A stretch of 64,000 nt of DNA from the NCBI RefSeq assembly GCF_000702945.1, contig NZ_JNLE01000005.1, positions 310,001-374,000 on the forward strand, read 5' to 3'. This DNA is from Clostridium sp. KNHs205. GTDB taxonomy: Bacteria; Bacillota; Clostridia; Lachnospirales; Lachnospiraceae. The notes below the pieces were generated by a model. The model was not told where the DNA came from. It worked only from the letters and a program-made list of their open reading frames with translations, and made no database searches. The position numbers were made by a program, and so were the translations under genes. Positions 17,626 through 26,618 of this stretch are shown here, one piece after another; within the stretch, counting starts at the first letter, position 1, and each line of letters opens with the position of its first letter.

Positions 17626-18405
17626 TTATAAATACCATCCCTCCGGTATAGCTTTCTTGTCCCCGAAAAGATCTGGATTACGTTTCAGATAGGAACTTGT
17701 TAAATCCGCCATAGCTGCAGCATCTCCCAGTATACTATCCGCATCTCCTATTTTCCCTTTCTTTATAATACCTTTATGCCAAAAAGGTGCTTCCAGCTTT
17801 CCATAGTTTTGTGAAACGTCTCCAATTACAGGATTATGATGGCGGTACATGGGACGGTCAACCTGGCCTTCAGGTGTAACTATTTTAAGCAGCTGGTATT
17901 TATTATCAAGGCGCAGGGGTATATTATTCCACTCTTCAACACTATGAATGAATGTATTACGCCTTAAATCACAACCCAAAAAGAGTATCTTTGCCTTTCT
18001 GTCATACAGCTTTCCCCAACAGCCCTCTCTGGGACAAGGAGTATCTAATTGTTCTTCTCCGGAGGTATAAATTTCAGCATCTTTGCCAAGAGCAGCTACC
18101 GAGTGGGTAGGATGCAACGAACGAATAACTCCTGGACGTTTTAAAAAGAGGTTAGTAAGTATACCAACGCAGGAGGGCTCTGTTTTTGGATCATATACAC
18201 AATATTCTTCATTGATCTTGTCCCATGTGTGAGTAGGAAAAATTAGAAGCCCCTGCTGCATGTACTCAATAAAGGCATCAAGTACCGTCTCTGCACCACC
18301 CTCAACTTCACCGATAGCTTTCATAGAGGAATGCACCAGTAAGGTATCGTCTTTTTTTATTCCTATAGCAGTAAGACCATTTATAATATCATATTTCGTA
18401 TACAT
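17626..18405 (-). CDS. AAC(3)/YokD-family N-acetyltransferase
   Basis: A 259-residue protein, the family's normal length. Family motifs are LLVHSSMKAIGEVEGGAETV, LIFPTHTWDK, HPTHSVAALG and LDTPCPREGCWGKL, with IHSVEEW near the middle. AAC(3) enzymes acetylate aminoglycosides at N3 using acetyl-CoA; chromosomal YokD-like members in Bacilli and Clostridia often have unknown natural substrates. The start follows AAAGGAG. Nothing nearby suggests a resistance cassette, so I would not infer aminoglycoside resistance. Confidence 0.85.
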   Translation of the reverse strand: MYTKYDIINGLTAIGIKKDDTLLVHSSMKAIGEVEGGAETVLDAFIEYMQQGLLIFPTHTWDKINEEYCVYDPKTEPSCVGILTNLFLKRPGVIRSLHPTHSVAALGKDAEIYTSGEEQLDTPCPREGCWGKLYDRKAKILFLGCDLRRNTFIHSVEEWNNIPLRLDNKYQLLKIVTPEGQVDRPMYRHHNPVIGDVSQNYGKLEAPFWHKGIIKKGKIGDADSILGDAAAMADLTSSYLKRNPDLFGDKKAIPEGWYL

Positions 18406-18791
18406 TCTTTACTCCTTTACAATTCTCTTTGTGTTCTGGAATTTATTATCAGCTATTATGAAACAAACTTATTCTTATACTAACTTTTACAACTATATAC
18501 TATTCCGCTTACCATCAGATTTAAATAGAAAATATAGCTGCCATACTTATCCCTAATATCTTAACATACCAAATACCTCCAATCAATGGATATCATGGTA
18601 ATTAATCCGTTATAAATAATAAATACTACAAAATTATAGTTTATCTGAATGCAATATCTTTCAATATTATTGAGAAGCTAGTGAATTTATTGTAAAAATT
18701 ACAATTATAAAAAAATCCTTTGCAATAAATTTTATATCATTATAGGATGATAAATGACATCGATGTACGAAAATGAAAGGAAATAAAATTA
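18406..18791. other. Intergenic stretch, nothing seen besides promoters
   Basis: Divergent gap between the AAC(3)-like and GyrI-like genes. AT-rich; no open frame with an RBS, no hairpin and no repeat that I can support. Confidence 0.5.
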
Positions 18792-19253
18792 TTGAACATT
18801 GAAAATATCCCCTGCACTAAAGTTGCTTATATAAGGCAGGTAGGACCCTATGGTGATAACAATAGACAGTCTATGGACAGACTGAAAGCCTGGGCAGAAG
18901 GTATGGATTTATTAAATGAGGACTCCGTCCTGTTAGGAATTGCTTATGATAATCCGGCTATTGTTGAAAGTAATAAATGCCGGTATGATACCTGTTTGAT
19001 TATATCGGAGAATTTTGTTATAAAGGATACCTGCGTACAGGAGGGCCATGTACAAGGCGGAAAATATGCCGTATTTCAGATAGCACATACGGCAGAGGCT
19101 ATAGAAAAAGCTTGGAATACAATTTATTCAGCCATTAGCTCAGAAGACTGCCAGTTGGACGAAAGCAGACCAATTATGGAAAGGTACAGTTTTAAGCTGT
19201 TAAAAGACCATTATTGTGAGATTTGTGTACCTATTTATTCACTAAAAGCCTGA
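18792..19253 (+). CDS. GyrI-like small-molecule-binding protein
   Basis: A 153-residue stand-alone GyrI/SOUL-type domain, beginning NIENIPCTKVAYIRQVGPYG, the usual first strand and glycine of this family, and ending YCEICVPIYSL, the usual last strand. Such domains bind hydrophobic compounds, act as effector domains of AraC/MerR regulators, inhibit gyrase (SbmC) or hydrolyse cyclopropanoid electrophiles. The start is a TTG about 11 bases after GAAAGG; there is no ATG at the domain boundary. A terminator hairpin follows. Its role here is unknown. Confidence 0.75.
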   Translation: MNIENIPCTKVAYIRQVGPYGDNNRQSMDRLKAWAEGMDLLNEDSVLLGIAYDNPAIVESNKCRYDTCLIISENFVIKDTCVQEGHVQGGKYAVFQIAHTAEAIEKAWNTIYSAISSEDCQLDESRPIMERYSFKLLKDHYCEICVPIYSLKA

Positions 19254-19266
19254 TTTTCTTAAGGAT

Positions 19267-19312
19267 GAAGGAACTGGAGATATTGCACTGCAATTTCTCA
19301 GTTCCTTTTCCT
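19267..19312 (+). terminator. Rho-independent terminator
   Basis: Stem ggaactggagatattgc paired with gcaatttctcagttcc, followed by ttttcctt. It separates the GyrI-like gene from a convergent AraC gene. Confidence 0.8.
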
Positions 19313-20140
19313 TCATAAAGTATTGTTTTTAATATATGTTGTAGGTGAAATCCCCTTAATCTTCTTAAATGCCTTGGAAAAGTAAAGATTGTCATTAAAG
19401 CCTACAGAGTATCCCACTGCTCCAACGGACAGGTCAGAATTCTTTAGCAGATGGCAGGCTTGTTCAATTCGATACTCCAGAATATACTCTTCCGGTGATT
19501 TATGATAATGCTTTTTAAAAACCCGGTATAGCTGGCTTCTGCTGATACCGATATAATCTGCAATTCCCTGAACCGTTAATTCTTCTGCATAGTTATATTC
19601 AATATATTCTGAAGCTTTTTGTGTGTAGAGCATTACAGTATCATGACGTTCTTTTATGGAAGCATGTTCTGCGAGAAACCCTAAAGCAAGCAATAAATGC
19701 CCTGCCATTTTAATTTTATCCGAATCCGTGTTTCCTTTTGCATTATATATCTCCAGCAGGAGCTTTTCAAAGCTCTCATCCATATTGGTGTGGATCACCG
19801 GATTCTCTTCTGAAAAATCAGTTTTACCAAGTATGATTCTCGCATCATTTCCATGAAATCCAACCCAATAATACTCCCAGGGTTCTTCTTTGTCGGCGCA
19901 GTAGGATATCTCCGCATAAGGATAAATCATAAATGTACTGCCGGCTGCTATCTCGTAACTCCTTTTACCGGCAGTATATACTCCCTTCCCTGAAACCACA
20001 TAATGCAGCAGATAAAAATTCCGAATTCCAGGTCCCCATTTATGAAGACTTGTACATTGCTCTCTGCCCACATTGTTCACACGTATAGAAAGCGATTCAT
20101 TGCCGGTGGAAACAAATGATATTTTAGAATTATTGCTCAT
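19313..20140 (-). CDS. AraC-family regulator with cupin sensor
   Basis: A 275-residue protein: N-terminal AraC-binding cupin (HYVVSGKGVYTAGKRSYEI, about 40-130) and C-terminal HTH pair (TVQGIADYIGISRSQLYRVFK; SVGAVGYSVGFNDNLYFSKAFKK), typical of RafR/MsmR-like sugar regulators. The ATG chosen has GGAGTGGGAG upstream; the longer frame would add an unrelated N-terminus. It is divergent from galE 400 bases away, but whether it controls galE is inference only. Confidence 0.87.
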   Translation of the reverse strand: MSNNSKISFVSTGNESLSIRVNNVGREQCTSLHKWGPGIRNFYLLHYVVSGKGVYTAGKRSYEIAAGSTFMIYPYAEISYCADKEEPWEYYWVGFHGNDARIILGKTDFSEENPVIHTNMDESFEKLLLEIYNAKGNTDSDKIKMAGHLLLALGFLAEHASIKERHDTVMLYTQKASEYIEYNYAEELTVQGIADYIGISRSQLYRVFKKHYHKSPEEYILEYRIEQACHLLKNSDLSVGAVGYSVGFNDNLYFSKAFKKIKGISPTTYIKNNTL

Positions 20141-20545
20141 ATCTCTCCCACTCCTTCGATTTATATTATAGATTATAACTCCCAGCGTTTTTACATGCAA
20201 CATAATTACATATAATTGCAACATTGAATACTGGATTAAACCAGATATTCACAGTATGATAAGAGTACAGTAAATCGATTTACAGTAAAGCTAAAAACAA
20301 TTAAAAGAATTCAACTATAGCTTTGGAATATCAGATCAATTTTCTGATATCATAACAGTGGTTAGTTTGGAAAAAAGGACTTTTTTTCGACTACAGATTC
20401 AGGATATCATTTCTAGAATCAACCTTCGCGCTGGCGATTAAGTTAAAAAAGGGAATGTTTTCCAATCACACATTCAGGAATATCATTTCTAAACTTTTAG
20501 ATTATATATTCAATAGCCTTATATAATGATAAGAAGGAGAACCCT
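20141..20545. other. Divergent intergenic region with paired repeats
   Basis: Between the AraC regulator and galE. The words attcaggatatcatttctaga (near 20396) and attcaggaatatcatttctaa (near 20474) form an imperfect direct repeat 77 bases apart, and gatatcat also occurs near 20344. These could be binding sites. No RNA gene seen. Confidence 0.45.
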
Positions 20546-21544
20546 ATGAATATTACAATTACAGGAGGCGCCGGTTTTATCGGTTCCCATACATGTGTTG
20601 AATTGCTTAACAATGGATATAACGTAAATATCATTGATAATTTCAGTAATGCCGAGGAGACTGTACCAGATAAGCTAAAGCAGATTACCGGCAAAGAGGT
20701 ACAGGTATTTAAATGTGATCTTCAGAATATGGAACACTTAGATTCTATTTTTTCTCAAATAAAAACAGATGCGGTAATACATTTTGCTGCCTTTAAATCT
20801 GTACCGGAATCAGTGCAATACCCCCTAATGTATTACCGCAACAATATCGTAGGGACTTTGAATCTACTGGAGGTCATGGTAAGGCACCAGGTAGCAAAGC
20901 TGGTGTTCAGCTCTTCTGCTACTGTTTATGGTACCGGTAACTCCGTGCCTTATCACGAAGCTATGCCCACCTCAGCTACGAATCCTTATGGATGGTCCAA
21001 GGTAATGCTTGAGCAAATCCTTAAAGATTATGCTGCCGCAAATAACGATATGAAAATAGCAATACTAAGATACTTCAACCCTGTTGGAGCTCATCCAAGC
21101 GGATTAATTGGAGAGAGGCCAAAGGGTATTCCAAATAACCTTATGCCGTATTTGTGTCAGACAGCTGCCGGAGAACTCCCCTACTTCAAAGTATATGGTA
21201 CCGATTATCCCACTGCGGACGGTACAGGAATACGGGATTATATTCATATCAGTGATCTTGCCTGCGGACATAGAAAAGCCCTTGAAAAGCTTGAGGAAAT
21301 AACAGGTGCAGAAATTTACAACCTTGGTTCAGGCCAGGGAACATCGGTTCTTGAACTATTAGATAGCTTCGAAAAAGAGTGCGGAATAGAAATAAAACGA
21401 ATGACCTTTGACAGACGTCCCGGCGATATCAGCGAAAGTTATGCTGATCCCGGTAAAGCTGAACGGGAACTTGACTGGAAAGTAAATCACACACTAGATG
21501 AAATGTGTAAAGACAGCTGGAACTTTATGAAGAAAAACAACTAA
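20546..21544 (+). CDS. galE: UDP-glucose 4-epimerase
   Basis: A 332-residue short-chain dehydrogenase of normal GalE length. The NAD loop is GGAGFIG (residues 7-13); the catalytic triad is Ser in FSSSATVYG (about 122-124), Tyr147 and Lys151 in NPYGWSK. It interconverts UDP-glucose and UDP-galactose in the Leloir pathway and for polysaccharide precursors. Strong RBS (AGAAGGAG). It is a single gene; the GH42 beta-galactosidase five kb upstream would supply galactose, but the two are not in one operon. Confidence 0.95.
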   Translation: MNITITGGAGFIGSHTCVELLNNGYNVNIIDNFSNAEETVPDKLKQITGKEVQVFKCDLQNMEHLDSIFSQIKTDAVIHFAAFKSVPESVQYPLMYYRNNIVGTLNLLEVMVRHQVAKLVFSSSATVYGTGNSVPYHEAMPTSATNPYGWSKVMLEQILKDYAAANNDMKIAILRYFNPVGAHPSGLIGERPKGIPNNLMPYLCQTAAGELPYFKVYGTDYPTADGTGIRDYIHISDLACGHRKALEKLEEITGAEIYNLGSGQGTSVLELLDSFEKECGIEIKRMTFDRRPGDISESYADPGKAERELDWKVNHTLDEMCKDSWNFMKKNN

Positions 21545-21692
21545 TGCAACATTACTTCATATTCCAGACTTGAGATGATCTTTCCTATAGGCCTGTTAGC
21601 ATGTTACGCATAAACCCGTGGCACGCTGCTAGCACTACACACACTGCCTCTCTCGTGGGAGCTCGTCAGAGTTCAAACAAAAGCATATTAAA

Positions 21693-21750
21693 ATTCCATA
21701 AAATGCCTAAAGAAAAGATTTGTGTCTTTCTTGTGCATTTTATGGAATCA
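21693..21750. terminator. Hairpin terminator between galE and the GNAT gene
   Basis: Arms attccataaaatgc and gcattttatggaat are perfect complements over 14 bp with an AT loop holding a second short stem. It lies between convergent genes and could end transcription from both sides. Confidence 0.7.
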
Positions 21751-21777
21751 TAAATACCTATACTAATTTCTAGTCAA

Positions 21778-22287
21778 TTAATCCAAATGTAAACGATATA
21801 TATTTGATGGATAAACCAAATCAGTACCTGATTTTTTAAAACTGCTCCCTCTCTCAAAGTGCATACCGCATTTCTCCAAGACAAGTCCGGACGAAGAATT
21901 CTCTATTGCATGTTCTGCCATAAAATCGTGTATCCCCAGCCTGTATGCAAATTTTATAATGGCCTTTGCCATCTCGGTTGCATATCCCTTACCCTGCTCT
22001 TCTTTTACAACACAATAACCAAAACCCCATAACTCATTCGTATCTTCCGGACCGATACTGCAGGTTCCAACAAATTGACCATCCTCCAAAAATACCATAA
22101 AAGGGTAATCCGACCATTTATGTATATTATTAAAAAGTCCTCTTAACTCTTCCACATTTTTATAATACGGATCTTGCAGATACTTCCCCTGCTCTGCATC
22201 TCCCCATATGGAAAATGCCAGTTCTGCATCTTCTTGTGTCATACTTCTTAGTATTAATCGTTCTGTTTTTATGGTTGACGTAATCAT
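21778..22287 (-). CDS. GNAT N-acetyltransferase, RimJ/RimL type
   Basis: A 169-residue acetyl-CoA-dependent acetyltransferase of the RimL type (Acetyltransf_3). It begins MITSTIKTERLILRSMTQEDA, has the acetyl-CoA loop in VVKEEQGKGYATEMAKAII (about 92-110), and the typical N-acetyl fold end NSSSGLVLEKCGM. The substrate cannot be inferred; family members modify ribosomal proteins, amino sugars or antibiotics. Good AGGAG site before the ATG. Confidence 0.85.
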   Translation of the reverse strand: MITSTIKTERLILRSMTQEDAELAFSIWGDAEQGKYLQDPYYKNVEELRGLFNNIHKWSDYPFMVFLEDGQFVGTCSIGPEDTNELWGFGYCVVKEEQGKGYATEMAKAIIKFAYRLGIHDFMAEHAIENSSSGLVLEKCGMHFERGSSFKKSGTDLVYPSNIYRLHLD

Positions 22288-22377
22288 CTAATTTTTCTCC
22301 TGTTTATATTATTTATAATTACAACATTATAGAGACCTTCTCCCATAAAAAAATACCTCTCGACACATTTTTACTTC

Positions 22378-23139
22378 TTACTCCATTCTAATACATAGAC
22401 CTTTCAATTCTTCTATCTTTCCGGCATAAACATTCATGTCAATATATCTTTCAGAGCCTTTATACCCCTCCAATATGGCTTTATCCGTGTATTGCCAGAA
22501 TGTCCATTTTCCACTTAAATCAAGCTGTGGATTATAATAAACATTCCTTATCCAAAGCGGATATTCTGTAAATTCGCCTTTTATATAGATATTATAAGAT
22601 TTAAGTGTAGCATAGATTATTGGTTTAACACCATAATGTTCATATAATTTGTCCAGAAGTAAAGTAAGTTTCTTGACAGTTTCTCCTTTATCCGGCATAT
22701 GCCTCTCCTTATTACCATAGAATTCAATGTCCACTACGGGTGGAAGCATTCCATGGGTTAAAGGTACTGAGGCTATATAATTTTCTGCCTGTGTTATTCC
22801 GCTGCTGTCAAAACTAAAAAAATGATAAGCTCCGAAGATTAACTTTGTTCTGCTTACTCCCACCCAATTAGCATGAAATTGCTTATCCTTGTATTTACTG
22901 CCTTCTGTTGCCTTAATAAAAGCAAAATCAATATTTTGTTCAGCCAGCTTGTCCCAATCAATTTCTCCCTGATAACTGGATACATCAACTCCCCTGACAG
23001 GGTATTTACTTTCTGAAGGGTGGTTTATAACAAGAACTCTTTTGTATATTAATATACCTAATAGCAATAGCAGGGAAATTGATAGTACTAAAAACATTGC
23101 TATAAACTTTACGTTTATATGAAGTAATATTTTTCTCAT
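22378..23139 (-). CDS. Membrane-anchored GH25 lysozyme
   Basis: A 253-residue muramidase. One N-terminal membrane helix (about 12-32) anchors it; the GH25 barrel follows with RGVDVSSYQGEIDW (Asp52), FIKATEG and PPVVDIEFYG (Asp137, Glu139), the catalytic acids, and WTFWQYTDK near the end. It cleaves the MurNAc-GlcNAc bond of peptidoglycan on the outer face. I chose the ATG with GTGAGGAAC upstream. No holin or phage gene is nearby, so a role in wall remodelling is more likely than phage lysis. Confidence 0.9.
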   Translation of the reverse strand: MRKILLHINVKFIAMFLVLSISLLLLLGILIYKRVLVINHPSESKYPVRGVDVSSYQGEIDWDKLAEQNIDFAFIKATEGSKYKDKQFHANWVGVSRTKLIFGAYHFFSFDSSGITQAENYIASVPLTHGMLPPVVDIEFYGNKERHMPDKGETVKKLTLLLDKLYEHYGVKPIIYATLKSYNIYIKGEFTEYPLWIRNVYYNPQLDLSGKWTFWQYTDKAILEGYKGSERYIDMNVYAGKIEELKGLCIRME

Positions 23140-23328
23140 AATGTTCCTCACAAATTATTACAATCTATAATAACACTTAAAGCACAATATTCCAATATAT
23201 TCCTTGGTGTATTTTAGAGTTTAACTATAATTCACCTATACTCTGGTTGTATTTATATATTTCATCTATCGGAGTTTCCAATAGCATTTTTGTATCTTGC
23301 AACGGATTCTTCTCCATCAACATCTTCT

Positions 23329-23748
23329 CTACAGCGCTTTTATAAGGAACATTTCCATCGGCTGTTCAAACCCCGGAATATCAAGCACAAGGCAACCACA
23401 ATCTTTATATCCGATTTTTCGATAAAAATGCTGAGATTCCTCATTGACCATGGTAGAAGTCATGCAGACTTTGTATCCCCGGTCTGCCATTTCACTTTCC
23501 CAGAAATCCATAGCCAGCTTGCCATACCCCTTTTTATGATGAGTGAACTCTATAAAAATAAGATTTAAGAATGGTGTATTATCCCAGAAAAGATTGTAAC
23601 GCAGTATACCAATGGGTTTACCGTCTTCCAATATAACATAACCTCTTTTCTCAGCAACTTTTTTGTAAAACTCTGTTTCAGGCAAATGCCTGTCTAACGT
23701 ATACCAATATCCTTTATCTTCTTCCTCCACATAGCGCATCTGAAACAT
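23329..23748 (-). CDS. GNAT N-acetyltransferase
   Basis: A 139-residue GNAT protein. Family features: RYVEEEDKGYWYTLD start, FIEFTHHKKGYGKLAMDFWE (acetyl-CoA loop, about 70-89) and SQHFYRKIGYKDCG. No signal peptide. A GGAGGAGG site precedes the ATG. The substrate is unknown; it stands alone. Confidence 0.8.
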   Translation of the reverse strand: MFQMRYVEEEDKGYWYTLDRHLPETEFYKKVAEKRGYVILEDGKPIGILRYNLFWDNTPFLNLIFIEFTHHKKGYGKLAMDFWESEMADRGYKVCMTSTMVNEESQHFYRKIGYKDCGCLVLDIPGFEQPMEMFLIKAL

Positions 23749-24028
23749 AATAAGCCTCCTCCGTTTATCTCCAAGGTATGTGTTAACTGCTTTTATTCTA
23801 GCATAAATAATAAAGAAAAGATTACCATAAATAATTTAAAACAAAGTTGGCACAACCCTATAGTTCTGATAAGCTAATGTTTACAAATTGATTAATAATT
23901 ATCAAATAAATAGATTATGTCATTTTTTTCATTGCAATATTTAGTTAATTGTAGTAAAATTAGATAAAGATTTTATCAAATTCAATTTTATAATCTTTAA
24001 AATTCTATAGATAAGGAGAATAAAAATT

Positions 24029-24244
24029 ATGAAAAATAATAGGAAACTTGATAAAGTAAAAGGTACAATTAAAGAAGGTACAGGAAAAATAATTGGTTCA
24101 GAACAACTTGAATTAGAAGGAAAACTTCAAAAAAAGCGTGGTGAGCTATCGGAAGCAGCTTCAGAATTAGGAGAATCCCTCAAAGAAAAAGCCTCGGAAA
24201 AATTAAACGAACTTATTGATAAGCTTGATAAAAAAGAAAAGTAA
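24029..24244 (+). CDS. CsbD-like stress protein
   Basis: A 71-residue highly charged helical protein starting with the CsbD core (LDKVKGTIKEGTGKIIG, then a second LEGKLQKKRGELSEAASEL). CsbD-family proteins are induced in general stress; their molecular job is unknown. An ATAAGGAG site precedes the ATG. It is the first gene of a likely two-gene unit with a GlsB-type membrane protein 44 bases downstream. Confidence 0.88.
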   Translation: MKNNRKLDKVKGTIKEGTGKIIGSEQLELEGKLQKKRGELSEAASELGESLKEKASEKLNELIDKLDKKEK

Positions 24245-24288
24245 AATTAATTTTTGCGTACTTAACTTTGTACAGAAAGGATAAAATT

Positions 24289-24540
24289 ATGGGAATATTA
24301 AGTTGGATTATAATAGGTGGTATAGCCGGCTGGTTAGCCAGTATCTTTACGGGAAATGATAAAAAAATGGGCCTGGGAAGTAATATCTTAGTTGGTATCC
24401 TGGGCGGCTTTATTGGAGGCTTTTTAATTAATATAATTGGTGGTAACGGTGTAACAGGCTTTAATTTATGGAGCCTACTCGTGTCCTTCATCGGATCAGT
24501 CGTTTTACTAATTATTATTAATGCAGTTTCAAGAAAGTAG
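24289..24540 (+). CDS. GlsB/YeaQ/YmgE family membrane protein
   Basis: An 83-residue protein with three glycine-rich membrane helices (GILSWIIIGGIAGWLAS; GLGSNILVGILGGFIGGF; a C-terminal LLVSFIGSVVLLIIIN), matching the transglycosylase-associated protein family. The family is usually stress-induced and often next to CsbD-like or Asp23 genes, as here. The ATG chosen is 7 codons inside the longest frame because AGAAAGGA precedes it. Confidence 0.88.
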   Translation: MGILSWIIIGGIAGWLASIFTGNDKKMGLGSNILVGILGGFIGGFLINIIGGNGVTGFNLWSLLVSFIGSVVLLIIINAVSRK

Positions 24541-24642
24541 CTATGCTATCCCTGTCTGTTTAAAATAAAAACCCTGAATCTATTATTACCTTAAGAAATT
24601 GATAATAGAACGTTCGATATCGGATTCGATTATACATACATA

Positions 24643-24704
24643 AATCCATGAAATTCTGTCAAGGCAGTCATAGATCGTTAATACCTTTCAGGATTTCATG
24701 GATT
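24643..24704. terminator. Inverted repeat between GlsB and CPBP genes
   Basis: Arms aatccatgaaat and atttcatggatt are perfectly complementary (12 bp) around a 38-base loop. There is no strong T run next to either arm, so termination is only likely, not sure. Confidence 0.5.
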
Positions 24705-24771
24705 GTATTCTGTTTCACAATTCTGACGAGCAACTTTACAATTCTAATACTTGATCTGAAATGTTAGCAAA

Positions 24772-25476
24772 CTATACCATCAAATTATTACCCCAATTCA
24801 TAAAACCATGAAACAGCGTATTACCTGCTATATTATTATATTTTCGATGTATCATATTAAATACTACATGATAGATAAATGTAAATATCAAAAGAGTAAT
24901 ATTTCCCGAAATAAATTCCAGGACATTTTTATTATTTACAGCCATCTGAAAGGGTATATGCATAATGCTGAACATAAATGCTACAACAATAGTAGCTAAC
25001 CCATCCCTTTTAATCAACCCGTACATACGAGTCTGCAAATACCCCCTAAAGGCAAGCTCCTCCATAAAAGCTATTATTACAAAATAGTAAAAGATATTAT
25101 AAAGTATTTTCGAGATTTGAGCAAAATGATAACCTCCTGCAATACCAGGTATAATATTATTGAAAAGAATGAAGAAAAGACCAAGTACCAACCCTAACAG
25201 TAGAGATTGCTTCAACTTTTTATACGATAGACCCAAGCTATTGATTTTCTGCCTTCTTACGAGAACCAGTCCGATGCATATGACAACCAATACGATATTA
25301 CATATGATACCCAAATATATTCCCTGCTCCACATAAACTCTTCCCATAAAGTAATAGCTAAACATAAGAATTAAATAATAAATTACTGCAATAATGCCAT
25401 CTGTTTTTGTATATTCAGATGTGCTTTCATTATAGTTTGAATCTACCGCAAAAAATTGCTTTATACGAATAAGCAT
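24772..25476 (-). CDS. CPBP-family intramembrane metalloprotease
   Basis: A 234-residue membrane protein with about seven helices and the CPBP (Abi/CAAX protease-like) motifs in order: EELAFRGYL (EExxxR), FMFSIMHIPFQ (His) and NTLFHGFMNWGNN (second His/Asn). These form the glutamate-histidine active site of Rce1-type proteases. Bacterial members are linked to bacteriocin immunity or to prenylated or signal peptides, but the substrate here is unknown. It lies 28 bases downstream of the HTH-pentad gene on the same strand, so the two probably form an operon. Confidence 0.88.
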   Translation of the reverse strand: MLIRIKQFFAVDSNYNESTSEYTKTDGIIAVIYYLILMFSYYFMGRVYVEQGIYLGIICNIVLVVICIGLVLVRRQKINSLGLSYKKLKQSLLLGLVLGLFFILFNNIIPGIAGGYHFAQISKILYNIFYYFVIIAFMEELAFRGYLQTRMYGLIKRDGLATIVVAFMFSIMHIPFQMAVNNKNVLEFISGNITLLIFTFIYHVVFNMIHRKYNNIAGNTLFHGFMNWGNNLMV

Positions 25477-25504
25477 ACGCCACTCCTTATTATCACTGTT
25501 AAAT

Positions 25505-26299
25505 TCATTTACCGAAATATGTATATATTTTTAGCAGCCCTTTCCATACATCGGGATATTCCTTAAGAATAGCAGACTTAATTTCGTCAGCTGATACATG
25601 ATTCTTAAGCAGAAATTCTATAGTTCCTTTTGCTGACGTTTTACCAATTGCTATATGCCCGGCAGCTGCGTCCCCCAATGCAATTCGCTGGGCTATGGCA
25701 TTTGCACCAATGGAATAAACACCTATTGCCATAGCACCGGCAGAAAAATATCCAACCGAAAAGGCACCTAATGCCAGTATACCAAGTGCTATACTTCCAA
25801 CTGATATAATACCAGCTGCAAACACCGCAATTGATAGAAGACCAAGAGCCAGCACTCCTATGCTGATAACTCCGCAGGATAATACTCCCAATGAAATAAT
25901 ACCGGAAGAGATAATACCTATACTAATGACCCCCTTTGCTTTATAAAACCCTCGTCCCAGGTTAATATGTATAAGAGGTAGGTTCCCAATCATCCGCCCG
26001 CTTTTATATTCATACCGATATGGCTCCTTTGAACTTATGATAGTATCCATCTTGGCATTTAGTTCTTCATAATTTATTGAACTATCCGGAACAATAAATT
26101 CTCTGCCGACCAGTTCATCCAGACTGATACCAAAGATGTCACTTAGAACAACCAGCTTATCCATTTCTGGTGTTGTCTGATTCAATTCCCACTTTGAAAT
26201 TGTCTGCCTGGTTACCCCCGTTCTATTACCTAATTCCTCCTGTGACAGACCTTTTCCTTTTCGTAAATACATAAGTCTGCTGCCAAACTGTTCTGTCAT
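25505..26299 (-). CDS. XRE-type HTH protein with a 16-unit glycine pentad repeat
   Basis: A 264-residue protein. Residues 5-60 form a Cro/CI helix-turn-helix (YLRKGKGLSQEELGNRTGVT, RQTISKWE). A linker follows, then residues 123-202 are sixteen perfect five-residue units G-[IVL]-[IL]-[SA]-[ILVS] (such as GIISL, GVLAL, GAFSV), with Gly in the first position of all but one. The rest is a charged C-terminal helix. Five-residue spacing is wrong for a transmembrane helix and suggests a square beta-solenoid like pentapeptide-repeat proteins, or a membrane-embedded variant. The ATG chosen has AAGGAGGAG upstream. It is the first gene ahead of the CPBP protease. Confidence 0.8.
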   Translation of the reverse strand: MTEQFGSRLMYLRKGKGLSQEELGNRTGVTRQTISKWELNQTTPEMDKLVVLSDIFGISLDELVGREFIVPDSSINYEELNAKMDTIISSKEPYRYEYKSGRMIGNLPLIHINLGRGFYKAKGVISIGIISSGIISLGVLSCGVISIGVLALGLLSIAVFAAGIISVGSIALGILALGAFSVGYFSAGAMAIGVYSIGANAIAQRIALGDAAAGHIAIGKTSAKGTIEFLLKNHVSADEIKSAILKEYPDVWKGLLKIYTYFGK

Positions 26300-26570
26300 A
26301 ATAGCTCCTCCTTTATTAACCCAGTGTAATATCAACCCTCAAAGAAGTCTACCAATCACAGTTTGAAATGTGTCAACTAAACTTAACATTGCTTTATTTA
26401 TAAGGGTTTTAAGCCTGTTGGTAACACTGATTTTATTCTTTCAAAAATTCGGGTAATACTTTCAAAATAATAGAGCAGAATATTGATACTGCCAATTTAA
26501 TTATATGCTTGGTTCATTTTATTACAAGTAAATTAATTCGTCTATTAAATTTAGCCATAAGGACATAAAT
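26300..26570. other. Intergenic stretch, nothing firm
   Basis: AT-rich gap containing the promoter of the HTH-pentad gene. No supported ORF, repeat or structured RNA. Confidence 0.45.
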
Positions 26571-26571
26571 A

Positions 26572-26607
26572 AATAATATCCCCGGCAACATAACTACCAG
26601 GGATATT
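26572..26607 (-). terminator. Hairpin terminator
   Basis: Arms aatatcccc and gggatatt with an inner gg/cc pair; it lies 12 bases after the stop of the gene upstream (minus strand), followed on that strand by ATTTATTT. Confidence 0.65.
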
Positions 26608-26618
26608 ATATACTTTAT

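Noticed and set aside
17626..18405. Acquired aminoglycoside-resistance gene
   Set aside because: The AAC(3)-like protein has native composition and no cassette, integron or IS around it; YokD-type chromosomal members are common.
22378..23139. Prophage endolysin
   Set aside because: The GH25 protein has its own membrane anchor and no holin, tail or other phage gene is near.
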